Shown: positions 15,201 to 23,672 of the stretch, piece after piece | Layout: the number at the start of each line of letters is the position of its first letter | How positions within the stretch are numbered: position 1 is the stretch's first letter | Assembly: GCA_946403315.1 (NCBI GenBank) | Contig: CAMIZK010000007.1 | Span: 1-40,062, forward strand | Source of the DNA: an uncultured Bacteroidales bacterium | GTDB taxonomy: Bacteria; Bacteroidota; Bacteroidia; Bacteroidales; Paludibacteraceae | Length of the DNA stretch: 40,062 bases | Reading direction: 5' to 3' | Program-made: the position numbers and the translations under genes | The notes under the pieces: model-generated | The model's input: the letters and a program-made list of their open reading frames with translations, nothing else | What the model was told of the DNA's origin: nothing | Database searches by the model: none

Positions 15201-18200
15201 TGACTCTGTGGTGACGCATGTGGTATATGTTCATCCTGTATATAACTACACATTCGATACAGTGGTATGTCAAACGCATGGTGGTAGATTCACGTGGCAA
15301 GGTCATACCGATACCATTCCTCTTGGAACTGCCGGAGACTTTGTGTATGTTGATTCTCTCAAGACAAAGACATGCACCGATTGCATGAACGGCGTAGGGT
15401 GTGATAGTATATGGGTATTGCAACTGCATATCAATCCTATCTATGACCCGATTGTGTCCAAGACGCTTTGCGAGAATGATTCCCTCCATTGGGAAGGAAA
15501 AGTGTATGTGGGAGGAAAAGCTCCGGATGCATTCAAACAAGGGCAGAGTACATTCTATTGGGCCACAACACAAGGAACGAAGGCTTATCCTCATCGGTAT
15601 GAGAATGTGACACGCTATGATGGTGTGAAGTACTGTGATACCGTTCATCTGCATACCGTCAATGGTTGTGACAGTATCATTTGGTTGAATCTGACGGTGT
15701 ATCCGACGTATCATACTGATCATCCTGCAACGATCTGTGAAACAGGCGAGTATGATTTCCATGGACATATCTTCAAAGACTTGGCTCCCGGTTCGTATGT
15801 GCATGATACGATTCTTAAAACCATCGATGGTTGCGACAGTTTGGTTACGTTACAACTGACGGTTCATCCGGTGTATGATGTCACTACTACTGTGGTTCGT
15901 TGCGAGTCAGAGATGCCGTATCGATGGGAGTTGGATGGTACTCACGACCAGACGATTCAGATCCCGGCAGATAAGATAGGGACGGTATGGCATTACACGT
16001 CGCAATATACGTTGCATACCATTCATGGTTGTGATTCTGTGGTGCATTTGGATCTGACTGTCAAGCCGACTACTTTCCAAGAGTATTCCGTAGTACGTTG
16101 TGCCAACGAGGCACCGTATCCGTACGGAGATAAGGGAAAGACGGCTACCAAAACCGGTACGTACCGAGATACGCTCAGTATCAAGAACCAATATGGTTGC
16201 GATAGTGTGGTTATTCTCCATCTGCAAGCAGATTCGGTTTATGCCTATGTCACGGATACAGCTATTTGTCAGAATGAGTCGTTCGTATGGCCGAACCATA
16301 CCGGTCCGACGAATCATGTGAAGGATGCGAGTGGTCATGCTGTTGCCGTTATCCCGACCAATCATATAGGTATTTTTGAATATACGGACAGTTTACAGAC
16401 ACAGGCAGGTTGCGACAGTGTGTGGACGCTCCGTCTGCGTGTGGATTCGGTATATACCAGTCCTGTGACGGTTACCTCTCGTCAGATGTGCGAAAACGAT
16501 ACGTTGCATTTCTATGACAAGGTAATCTACGGTGCCAAATCTCCGTTGAAACCATCAGGAACAACGGGTTATGGTGTGCCGGAAGGGCAGTATTCCATCT
16601 CGTTTGATACCACTTATACCGACCATACGATTCATGGTTGCGATAGTGCTGTGATGCATCGTATTACGGTCTTCCCGACGCGATACAACTTGGCTATTGA
16701 TACGGTATGTTTGGATACAGCGAATAGTCATTATACTTGGATAGGTCACGAACAAGTGGAAGTGTTCCAGAATAGTATAGGAACCAAGACCTATGTTGAT
16801 TCGTTGCATTCTACGCATACCGACTGTGCTTGCGACAGTATCTTTGAATTACAACTGACCGTTTTACCTTCTTACTTCAACAAGTTCTCTCACACGATGT
16901 CCGAGGAAGATGTATATACCTGGGAGCACGTGACGTATGGCGGTGTGAAGGCTACTTCAACACATGATAAGACCGTGACCAAGGATACGGTGATCACCGT
17001 CAGTTATCAGACGGATTCTATCGGTACCTATCAATGCGATAGTATATTACAATTATCGCTCCGTATCGGTAAGGTGACGCGTGATACTACGCATTTGTAT
17101 GTCTGTGAAGATGCACCCTCGTTTGAATGGAAAAGAGCGAATAAGGACGGCGTGATCGAGACACGTAAGACCATTAGCGGTAGTGATCTGCCGGAGGTAA
17201 AACAGCATAAGTTGTATTACGATTCTTTGCAAACGATATTAGGTTTTGACTCGATCTTCATATTGGATTTGTACCGTGCACCGACGTATGCTTTTGATTC
17301 GACCGCTCATATTTGTCAATACACTCCGTTTGTATGGAAACGTCATGACGGACCGACGAATCATGTAGAGGATGCAGATGGTCATCCGGTGACACAGATC
17401 CCGACTGATCATCAGGGTATGTTCTTCTATTACGACCGCTTGGCCACCGATTCATTTGGGTGCGATAGTGTATGGACGCTCCGTCTGTATGTGGATTCGG
17501 TTTATGCCTATGTCACGGATACAGCTATTTGTCAGAATGAGTCGTTCGTATGGCCGAACCATACCGGTCCGACGAATCATGTGAAGGATGCGAGTGGTCA
17601 TGCTGTTGCCGTTATCCCGACCAATCATATAGGTATTTTTGAATATACGGACAGTTTACAGACACAGGCAGGTTGCGACAGTGTGTGGACGCTCCGTCTG
17701 CGTGTGGATTCGGTATATACCAGTCCTGTGACGGTTACCTCTCGTCAGATGTGCGAAAACGATACGTTGCATTTCTATGACAAGGTAATCTACGGTGCCA
17801 AATCTCCGTTGAAACCATCAGGAACAACGGGTTATGGTGTGCCGGAAGGGCAGTATTCCATCTCGTTTGATACCACTTATACCGACCATACGATTCATGG
17901 TTGCGATAGTGCGGTGATGCATCATATCACGATCTATCCTACGTATGCCAAGGAGCATGTGGATAGTGTGTGCCAAGGATCGGCTTATGTATGGGACGGA
18001 CATACCTCGGAATATATATGGGATGTGCGTCAGCAGAAACGTATCCGTTTGACGGAAATCCCGACAGAGATTAAGAGCGGTGTCGTGTATGAGTATATTG
18101 ATTCGTTACATACGACGGCATGTCCGGAGTGTAGAGAGGGCGCTGGAGGATGCGATAGCATATGGACGTTAAAACTCCGAGTGGATAGTGTATATTATCA

Positions 18201-21200
18201 TGCGGATACGATCACGATGTCCGATGAGGAGAGTCGCAAATGGCAACATACGGTATATATCGGTAGTAAGGTAGATGCAGATACGTTGAATCCGTCTTGG
18301 TTTGCCGGTGAGACGCAACAGCAGATCGTACGCATACCGGACGGACAGATTGTGAATGAGTTTGATACCGTTTATCCGACGATCCATCAATGTGACAGTA
18401 CGATTCATTTGCGTTTGTTAGTGGGTATTACTTATCGGGATACCATAGAAGGTTGGACGTGTGATAACGAACCGTATCATTGGTATCATGCGGGTGATTC
18501 TATCCATGAGGCACGGCCGGATATAGAGATCTTGGAGCCTAAGTTGTATTATGACAGTTTGAGGACGGTAGAGTTCGGATTCGATAGTATCTATGTGCTC
18601 ATCCTGCATAATTATCCGACCTACCATTTCGCGTTTACAGACACGGTGTGTCAGGGAAGTCCGTATCATTGGGAAGGTCATACCGAATCGGATCAGTTCT
18701 ATTCGGTTGAGCATGGAAGATGGATTCACAGAGATGCTATCCCGACGGATGTATCCGGTTATTTCACCTACATAGATAGTCTCAAAACACATGAACCGGG
18801 ACTTCATCCGGATCAAAATAGGCATAATGGTTGTGATAGTATATGGACATTGAATCTGTACATCCCGCCTATCTATGATTTCTACGACACGATTCCTTTG
18901 TGCGAAAACGACTCAGCACATTGGCAAGGTATGTTGTTTGTCGGAAATCAGTATGAAGCATACGGAAAGACCTATGATGTCACTCCGTTTGATAGTGCAC
19001 GTGTCGATATGTCGCATGGAGTATATCACGTAGATATCCGCCGACCGTCTATCTTCGGATGTGATTCCACCTACCATCTTACACTGCGCGTCAATCAAGT
19101 GGCGCATGTGGATAGTATTGATAGTGTGTGCCAAGGTTCTCCGTTCTTTAACCCTAACTGGAACTGGGGCGAGGGACGCTTCATGGAGACGGAGCGTGTG
19201 GGAACATATATATCCGTTGATACGATTCCGTCTGCGACTACCGGTTGTGACTCCATCGTTACGCTAACCTTACGTGTCGATTCCGTATATAACTATGGTA
19301 TCTCCTACACCTTCTGTCAGGACACCATCGATACGATGCGAGAATGGATTGACGAGGAGAATGTGAGTCATGGTTTCGTATTGGATGTATCACGACCCGG
19401 TGATTTTGAGAAGACCTTATCGTTCACCACTATTCATGGTTGTGACTCTTCTTACGGAGTCAGATGGCACGTTGATCCTATCTATCGGTTTGACTCCACT
19501 TATGTCATCTGCGAAGATGAACGGGTGACTTGGCAAGGCCGTGGGTACTCGGGTGATAAGTACGGATGGGGTTTTGAACGATTGAACGGTGACCGGTACG
19601 ATACGCATCGTGACTCCGTTTATTATCATTATGTATTGGGAGACTCGATCTTAACACCGGGTATTTATTATGACACAGCGCATTACACGACGGTGGAAGG
19701 TTGCGACAGTATTTTCTACTTGCAACTGACGGTTCATCCGGCTGGTCATTATTTGCAGGAAGAACTGGCATGTGACAATGATAAGTTCCATGTTTTCTAC
19801 TCCAGCGACGTTTATGGAGAGCATACGGATACGGTCTTCTTTGACCGCACTACTCGTATGATCAATGAGACGCAACGGGATACGATGTTCTTCGAGGTAG
19901 AACGCCGTCTGACGGCTGTGAATGGAGGTTGCGACAGCACTATCCATTTCCACCTCACGGTTCACCCGTCCTATGAGTTTGTTACTCGAGCCAAAGTCTG
20001 CTGGGAAGATACCTACGAATGGCGTGGAAACAGTTATTTTTCTGCCGGTGTCTATTACGACTCCATACCTGGCGGTACTGACTATTGGGGGTGTGACTCG
20101 GTTTATGTGCTGGAGTTATACAAGAAACCTGTTTCCTTGGTACCGATTTACGACACGATATGCGATGATGTTACTTACCAGCATGTGGACACGATGTGGT
20201 ACACGAACGGAACGCATACGTACGTTGAGACGATGGTGTGGAAACCCGGTATGACTATTCCGCAGTCGTACACGGATGTGATCTTCAAAGGTGCAGATGG
20301 TTGCGACAGTATCATCTATCGTTATTTTCTGACAATTAATCCGACGTATGTCGTTCATGACACGGCGACGCTCTGTTCCAACGATACGTATACTTCCGGA
20401 GAGCATACCTTCTCCGGTCATGAGGTGGAGTTTGACACGGATCGTTATATCCTGCCGTTTGATACCCTGATCACGGATACGTATCAGTCGATCCACGGAT
20501 GTGACTCCATCTATCATCTCCATGCAACGTTATATCCGGCATACCGGCATAAAGACACGCTTGTTATCTGTGATGACGGTGAGGTAACATGGAGAGACCA
20601 TACGCTGCGAGGCAGCATGTTCGGCGACGTGTTCGGTGACGGTTATGCCGCAGGAGAACATATTGTTCGTGATTCGTTCCTGACGGTGCTTAACTGTGAC
20701 TCGATCTACGAACTGCATCTGATGGTTCAACCGACGTATCTGTTTGTGGACAGTCTCACCAAGTGCGCAGATGACACTTTGAATTGGCGGTCGTTTAACT
20801 TGGATCATTTGCCTGCCGGAGACCATTTCATTCCTGATAGTCTTACAACGATTGGCTTTGGTTGTGACTCGGTTTACCATCTCTATATCACCGTGCTGGA
20901 TACTACGTACGAGGTGCGTCATGACACCATCTGCCGCTCAGAGGTATATGACTTGCACGGCGTCGAGATCTCCGAACCGGGATATTATAAAGATACGACG
21001 TTGAACGAGTGGGGTTGTAACCATTTCACTTACCTCTATCTGGAAGTAATTGAACCAACCATTCCGACGGCTTGGGCGGATTCAATCTGTGCGGATGATA
21101 ATGCGTATGAGCTCTATTGTACGTACACTGGTCGTGATCCTATCGGGTTCTCCTTGTTCTACTCCAACGAAGCGCATTTCTACGGCTTTGAGGATATTGT

Positions 21201-21927
21201 GGATAGTACCATCTATGATGTAAGGGAACTCTATCCGTTGACGCTGCCGATGCCGCGTGTGGATGAGGATAGGAAGAACTATCCCAAACCGGATTTCTAT
21301 GATATCCGTCTGGTGCTGGATAATGGTATATGTACCAATCCGGACCTATGTGCCACAGACACGGCGATCGTGCTCAGTTATCCATCCTGGATCACCCGTC
21401 AGCGTTTTGGTGACGTCATCGCATTGTATAACGAAGATTATAACGGTGGGTATCAATGGGATCATTACCAGTGGTATCACAACGGTGAGGAGTTGATCGG
21501 TGAGACGCATGAGTACCTCTATGTGCCTACCGGTTTGATCGTGGGTGACCGCTATCATGTGCGGTTGACACGTACCGGGGAGACACAGGATTTCCAGACT
21601 TGTCCTATTACCATTATTGCTGATCCGGTGTATGATGATTTTGCGCCTACCATGGGTTATCTATCTGTCGTGCCTACCTGTATCGATGTGGATTATCCTC
21701 ATGCGTATATCTTGTCTCGAAAAGACGGAACTTATCGTGTATCCGATCCGAATGGTCGTCTGGTGACTTCCGGTGAGTTCCATGCGGATGTTACTGAAGT
21801 CATCCTGCCCTCCGTGGACGGAATGTACATCTTCCAATTATGGTCTCCTCAGACTCCGGAAGAACCCTATCGTGCCATTAAAGTAATTGTAAGCGAATCA
21901 TGTCCAAACTACGATATGCCCTTCTAA
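12214..21927 (+). CDS. Giant surface protein: IgGFc-binding-like head, ~30 GCDS modules, T9SS-like tail
   Basis: A 3,237-residue protein, probably an adhesin. Residues 1-21 are a signal peptide ending LHAQ. Residues about 25-480 resemble the IgGFc-binding N-terminal domain (TEGTDFWLTFMFNYG, LRVFATAREQSVVTI, STKPISLYAVSQ). From about residue 600 to 2950 there are roughly 30 modules of 60-120 residues, each with an early Cys in an ICENE or VCQGS context, a Trp strand, YxDSLxT, and the closing motif GCDSIWTLxLxV followed by YPTY-like residues. Residues about 2960-3237 are different, and the last 80 (YRVSDPNGRLVTSGEF, VDGMYIFQLW, AIKVIVSE) resemble a type IX secretion type A C-terminal domain. 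Residues 1340-1478 and 1761-1899 are encoded by identical DNA. The gene overlaps its neighbours on both sides (4 bp and 28 bp). Ligand and role are not known. Confidence 0.8.
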   Translation: MRRWFAYIVLLMFTVLPLHAQTSYATGADGDKWLNTDYNTTEGTDFWLTFMFNYGNTEKDVSDLHLRVFATAREQSVVTIHYMDGTTETFTVQPRKRAQQEIDIQKGYIIREDEVENKGLHITSTKPISLYAVSQNAVAGSQDATCVLPTKALQCEYVLQTYGTDGASTEFAIVATEATNNVEMHIKKTHYSDPSQSIQDSVVNTGPMLQGDVYLFRSNGANFSLSGTHICTQVPIAVFVGGQHADIPFMSANKNHIYSQAYPTDMWGKEFVATKSHGQRYDYLRFTAAQTTNIQVLDPTKSSSYTNLVSSLAAFETYQDSLFDSDCVNPTAKAYKANKAIEAYSYLTDWSINSTMQGYTIVGEGAPAMASITPVEQGMKSLVFSTLDAVNIQSHYVNIVTYDECKSSMKLDDENIGDKFHPIAGTPYAFAEIKVDTGAHYLVNEMEGKANNVFTVQVYGFGQPDNGTRRESYAYAAGSRIERSADLLMNDRYIDSLEMCDNDVVDLEGIIRYDYSTVEWLLVDSAAMMGLKTGDTTTLSFDGRTVNDVHFPHIEDNLPHDWTVNMFVSRTTPLCSYAFLDTITANIRVYPTHVNDTVWDPNGEPKEFCYGDQIQIEYSEDGDKEHVIMHTFVADTVTPAAINKIPYGTIKFELDSVYTILDSLKNQFGCDSVIEKKFIIYPTYDTLVYDTTCYKNLPYEWRREDNGALIRMLTKDDMVNKHDLILKKEHTFKTDSIYAEETLQTIHGCDSVVRIWVQIMPDYELHDTLIACRDTVPPSFFVWENHTTDAGSVISGHRLQQKVGNTWQDVSSISLMQNGNFLYRDSLPTTYPNCVACATNGVCDSIWYLHLQVLDHYKAVFDSAVCEDSFVYWEDTLRIGPKCPDPMDGRPWIRYADYDNKVEIEHPSSRYGECDSLFVLNLHFCKTYTTKEIFHICENEKYHYRPRFPMPHDSDFVYNANGEWACRIEGGHKVIGRYVLTDTVKTILPCNDKGGCDSVVTHVVYVHPVYNYTFDTVVCQTHGGRFTWQGHTDTIPLGTAGDFVYVDSLKTKTCTDCMNGVGCDSIWVLQLHINPIYDPIVSKTLCENDSLHWEGKVYVGGKAPDAFKQGQSTFYWATTQGTKAYPHRYENVTRYDGVKYCDTVHLHTVNGCDSIIWLNLTVYPTYHTDHPATICETGEYDFHGHIFKDLAPGSYVHDTILKTIDGCDSLVTLQLTVHPVYDVTTTVVRCESEMPYRWELDGTHDQTIQIPADKIGTVWHYTSQYTLHTIHGCDSVVHLDLTVKPTTFQEYSVVRCANEAPYPYGDKGKTATKTGTYRDTLSIKNQYGCDSVVILHLQADSVYAYVTDTAICQNESFVWPNHTGPTNHVKDASGHAVAVIPTNHIGIFEYTDSLQTQAGCDSVWTLRLRVDSVYTSPVTVTSRQMCENDTLHFYDKVIYGAKSPLKPSGTTGYGVPEGQYSISFDTTYTDHTIHGCDSAVMHRITVFPTRYNLAIDTVCLDTANSHYTWIGHEQVEVFQNSIGTKTYVDSLHSTHTDCACDSIFELQLTVLPSYFNKFSHTMSEEDVYTWEHVTYGGVKATSTHDKTVTKDTVITVSYQTDSIGTYQCDSILQLSLRIGKVTRDTTHLYVCEDAPSFEWKRANKDGVIETRKTISGSDLPEVKQHKLYYDSLQTILGFDSIFILDLYRAPTYAFDSTAHICQYTPFVWKRHDGPTNHVEDADGHPVTQIPTDHQGMFFYYDRLATDSFGCDSVWTLRLYVDSVYAYVTDTAICQNESFVWPNHTGPTNHVKDASGHAVAVIPTNHIGIFEYTDSLQTQAGCDSVWTLRLRVDSVYTSPVTVTSRQMCENDTLHFYDKVIYGAKSPLKPSGTTGYGVPEGQYSISFDTTYTDHTIHGCDSAVMHHITIYPTYAKEHVDSVCQGSAYVWDGHTSEYIWDVRQQKRIRLTEIPTEIKSGVVYEYIDSLHTTACPECREGAGGCDSIWTLKLRVDSVYYHADTITMSDEESRKWQHTVYIGSKVDADTLNPSWFAGETQQQIVRIPDGQIVNEFDTVYPTIHQCDSTIHLRLLVGITYRDTIEGWTCDNEPYHWYHAGDSIHEARPDIEILEPKLYYDSLRTVEFGFDSIYVLILHNYPTYHFAFTDTVCQGSPYHWEGHTESDQFYSVEHGRWIHRDAIPTDVSGYFTYIDSLKTHEPGLHPDQNRHNGCDSIWTLNLYIPPIYDFYDTIPLCENDSAHWQGMLFVGNQYEAYGKTYDVTPFDSARVDMSHGVYHVDIRRPSIFGCDSTYHLTLRVNQVAHVDSIDSVCQGSPFFNPNWNWGEGRFMETERVGTYISVDTIPSATTGCDSIVTLTLRVDSVYNYGISYTFCQDTIDTMREWIDEENVSHGFVLDVSRPGDFEKTLSFTTIHGCDSSYGVRWHVDPIYRFDSTYVICEDERVTWQGRGYSGDKYGWGFERLNGDRYDTHRDSVYYHYVLGDSILTPGIYYDTAHYTTVEGCDSIFYLQLTVHPAGHYLQEELACDNDKFHVFYSSDVYGEHTDTVFFDRTTRMINETQRDTMFFEVERRLTAVNGGCDSTIHFHLTVHPSYEFVTRAKVCWEDTYEWRGNSYFSAGVYYDSIPGGTDYWGCDSVYVLELYKKPVSLVPIYDTICDDVTYQHVDTMWYTNGTHTYVETMVWKPGMTIPQSYTDVIFKGADGCDSIIYRYFLTINPTYVVHDTATLCSNDTYTSGEHTFSGHEVEFDTDRYILPFDTLITDTYQSIHGCDSIYHLHATLYPAYRHKDTLVICDDGEVTWRDHTLRGSMFGDVFGDGYAAGEHIVRDSFLTVLNCDSIYELHLMVQPTYLFVDSLTKCADDTLNWRSFNLDHLPAGDHFIPDSLTTIGFGCDSVYHLYITVLDTTYEVRHDTICRSEVYDLHGVEISEPGYYKDTTLNEWGCNHFTYLYLEVIEPTIPTAWADSICADDNAYELYCTYTGRDPIGFSLFYSNEAHFYGFEDIVDSTIYDVRELYPLTLPMPRVDEDRKNYPKPDFYDIRLVLDNGICTNPDLCATDTAIVLSYPSWITRQRFGDVIALYNEDYNGGYQWDHYQWYHNGEELIGETHEYLYVPTGLIVGDRYHVRLTRTGETQDFQTCPITIIADPVYDDFAPTMGYLSVVPTCIDVDYPHAYILSRKDGTYRVSDPNGRLVTSGEFHADVTEVILPSVDGMYIFQLWSPQTPEEPYRAIKVIVSESCPNYDMPF
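12290..13640 (+). other. IgGFc-binding-like N-terminal domain of the giant protein
   Basis: Residues about 25-480. The pattern of a DFWLTFMFN start, repeated beta-sandwich strands and the ISLYAVSQNAVAG segment matches the IgGFc-binding N-terminal family known from bacterial and animal surface proteins. The match is by eye only, and actual immunoglobulin binding cannot be inferred. Confidence 0.6.
16231..16649 (+). repeat. 419-bp direct repeat, copy 1
   Basis: Identical base for base to 17494-17912 as read by eye, 1,263 bp downstream. It encodes residues 1340-1478, a pair of GCDS modules. Confidence 0.92.
17494..17912 (+). repeat. 419-bp direct repeat, copy 2
   Basis: Second copy of 16231-16649, with no differences even at silent positions. 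A diverged relative of its first half (GPTNHVEDADGHP) sits directly upstream at about 17281-17493. Confidence 0.92.
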
Positions 21928-22970
21928 TATTATTATGGATTGTTTGCGTGCATGACACGCAGGCGCAAAGGCGGTACATGCTACAGGAACGCATGGAGCA
22001 CCAGATCTCCCTTTTGCAGGGTTTTAAGGGTCATGAACTGAGTAATGATCCGGATGTGTTCTGGGGACTGCATGCGAACCAGTACGTCGGTATCCATCAT
22101 CTCTTCGGCTTTGATGTCGAAGGCTCATGGACATCGTTCGTCTCTCCGATGCCCAAGGTCAAGATTACACCGGGTGGAGAGGCTATAGGCGGACACTTTG
22201 TATATGAACTGCAATCCAGCGGTTTGTTGTTCCAAACGGGTATCGGAATCAACTACCAGAAGACCTGTAATGCCCTGCTGGACACAGCGATTTATCATGA
22301 GCATATGACCGACTTGTGGGATCCGATTGAGCCGGCGGAATACACGTTGAAGCATGCGTTCTACGAGCGGCAAGATGTGTCACGAAACCTATATGTGCAG
22401 GTGCCTTTGTACATTGGTAATTATATTCTTGGACCAACCGGTGTCGGTTACTGGCTCGTCGGTGTTAAGGCCAGTTATGCCTTCCGTGGTTCAACTAAAC
22501 AGACCATGCTCGGTTCTACTACAGCCCTTTATGAACCTTACCTCGGCGTTTGGCATGAGATGGATAACCACGGTTACCGTAAGGATGTGCCGATCGAACG
22601 CAAAGGCGAGCGGCTGAAACTGCGTATGGATGTGTTGGCACACGGAGAGATCGGATATGAGTGGACAACCTACAACGGACCGCATAACTACCGTATTACA
22701 CCGACTAATCGCACCGACATCCGTTTCCGTGTGGCTGCCTTCGTTGAGTTTGGTATGGTGAATATATCCCCACGCTCCAATAATGTTCTCTACGGTATAC
22801 CCGAAGAGACGATATATGACTTCCCCACCTATCGCATGGACCATGTTTTCTCCACTGTTGATGCCAAGCCCTACTGGCTGCGTAATATCTACGCCGGTGT
22901 TAAGTTAACGGTGCTGATCGGTAAACCGTGGAAGGATTTCTGTATCACGTGTAACCCGTGGAAACACTAA
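21900..22970 (+). CDS. Outer-membrane beta-barrel protein, probable partner of the giant protein
   Basis: A 356-residue exported protein with a signal peptide (residues 1-22, ending TQAQ). Many short amphipathic strands with aromatic ends are visible (FVYELQSSGLLFQTGIGINY, YWLVGVKASYAF, RFRVAAFVEFGMV, IYAGVKLTVLIGKPW), as expected for a 12-16-strand barrel. The start codon lies 28 bp inside the giant gene, implying coupled translation. Type IX adhesins such as SprB often have a neighbouring PorP/SprF outer-membrane partner; this protein has the right size and position but I do not see clear PorP/SprF motifs, so the comparison is inference. It could also be a general porin-like protein. Confidence 0.68.
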   Translation: MSKLRYALLILLWIVCVHDTQAQRRYMLQERMEHQISLLQGFKGHELSNDPDVFWGLHANQYVGIHHLFGFDVEGSWTSFVSPMPKVKITPGGEAIGGHFVYELQSSGLLFQTGIGINYQKTCNALLDTAIYHEHMTDLWDPIEPAEYTLKHAFYERQDVSRNLYVQVPLYIGNYILGPTGVGYWLVGVKASYAFRGSTKQTMLGSTTALYEPYLGVWHEMDNHGYRKDVPIERKGERLKLRMDVLAHGEIGYEWTTYNGPHNYRITPTNRTDIRFRVAAFVEFGMVNISPRSNNVLYGIPEETIYDFPTYRMDHVFSTVDAKPYWLRNIYAGVKLTVLIGKPWKDFCITCNPWKH

Positions 22971-22983
22971 AAAATTTACGCAT

Positions 22984-23670
22984 ATGAAAAAGCACTTATT
23001 TGTAGTTGCAACATTCGTTGCCATGATCTTGACCGCTTGCGGTCCGAAAGAGAAATCGTTGGACCAACTGTCCAAACCGATGCAGAGTTTTCTCGCTGAA
23101 AATGAGAAACATAACATGAATGCTACGGCTCCTTTCACGCAATACATGGGTATGACCATACAAGGACAGGAGATTGAGTTTACTTTCCTTGTGGATGAGG
23201 AACAGATGAGTTATACTTTTGCTGAACTCAAAGAGATGGGGGAGTATGAGAAAATGGTGAATGCCGAACGTCAGGAGTTTCTGGATTTTGCAGTCCGCAT
23301 TGCCCATTCGGATGAGATTCAGGCATTACAAGAAGACCCTTATCGCTTTGTCTTCACCTTCCAAGGTCAATTGTCTAATGAGAACCTTGTAGCAGATGTT
23401 ACGACAGAAGATATCCTTTTTACTTATAACAAGATGCGTGAGGAGATCTATTGTCCGGAAGATCGCGATGCTGATTCGTTCTTTGATGAATTAGCAGATT
23501 CTGAACGTTTTGTCCTCAATCTTGAGATTGAAACTCGTGCCGGTAATTGGGACGAAGTACGCCGTCTCATCGATGAAATCAAACAGAGTGACGCACAACT
23601 AACCTATTATCAAGCCCAACGTGTCAGCCACGTAGAGGAACTATTAGACCAAGTTGAGATTGCACGCTGA
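22984..23670 (+). CDS. Hypothetical lipoprotein
   Basis: A 228-residue lipoprotein: the signal peptide ends MILTAC, with Cys19 as the lipidated residue, followed by GPKEKS. The mature part is acidic and helical, with no domain I recognise. It contains EIEFTFLVDEEQMSYTFAELKEMGEY and a helical C-terminus (RAGNWDEVRRLIDEIKQS). It lies 13 bp after the OMP gene and 2 bp before tamL, so it probably acts in the periplasm or at the outer membrane with one of them. Codons are somewhat more AT-rich than in tamL. Confidence 0.75.
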   Translation: MKKHLFVVATFVAMILTACGPKEKSLDQLSKPMQSFLAENEKHNMNATAPFTQYMGMTIQGQEIEFTFLVDEEQMSYTFAELKEMGEYEKMVNAERQEFLDFAVRIAHSDEIQALQEDPYRFVFTFQGQLSNENLVADVTTEDILFTYNKMREEIYCPEDRDADSFFDELADSERFVLNLEIETRAGNWDEVRRLIDEIKQSDAQLTYYQAQRVSHVEELLDQVEIAR

Positions 23671-23672
23671 TA

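Noticed and set aside
14818..15804. 328-codon minus-strand frame inside the giant gene
   Set aside because: It is a shadow of the GCDS-repeat coding strand; the product shows no recognisable domain and no promoter or terminator flanks it.
14000..21000. Regular repeats suggestive of a CRISPR array
   Set aside because: The repeats are diverged, of variable length, and in frame with a protein motif (GCDS); there are no constant repeats with unique spacers.
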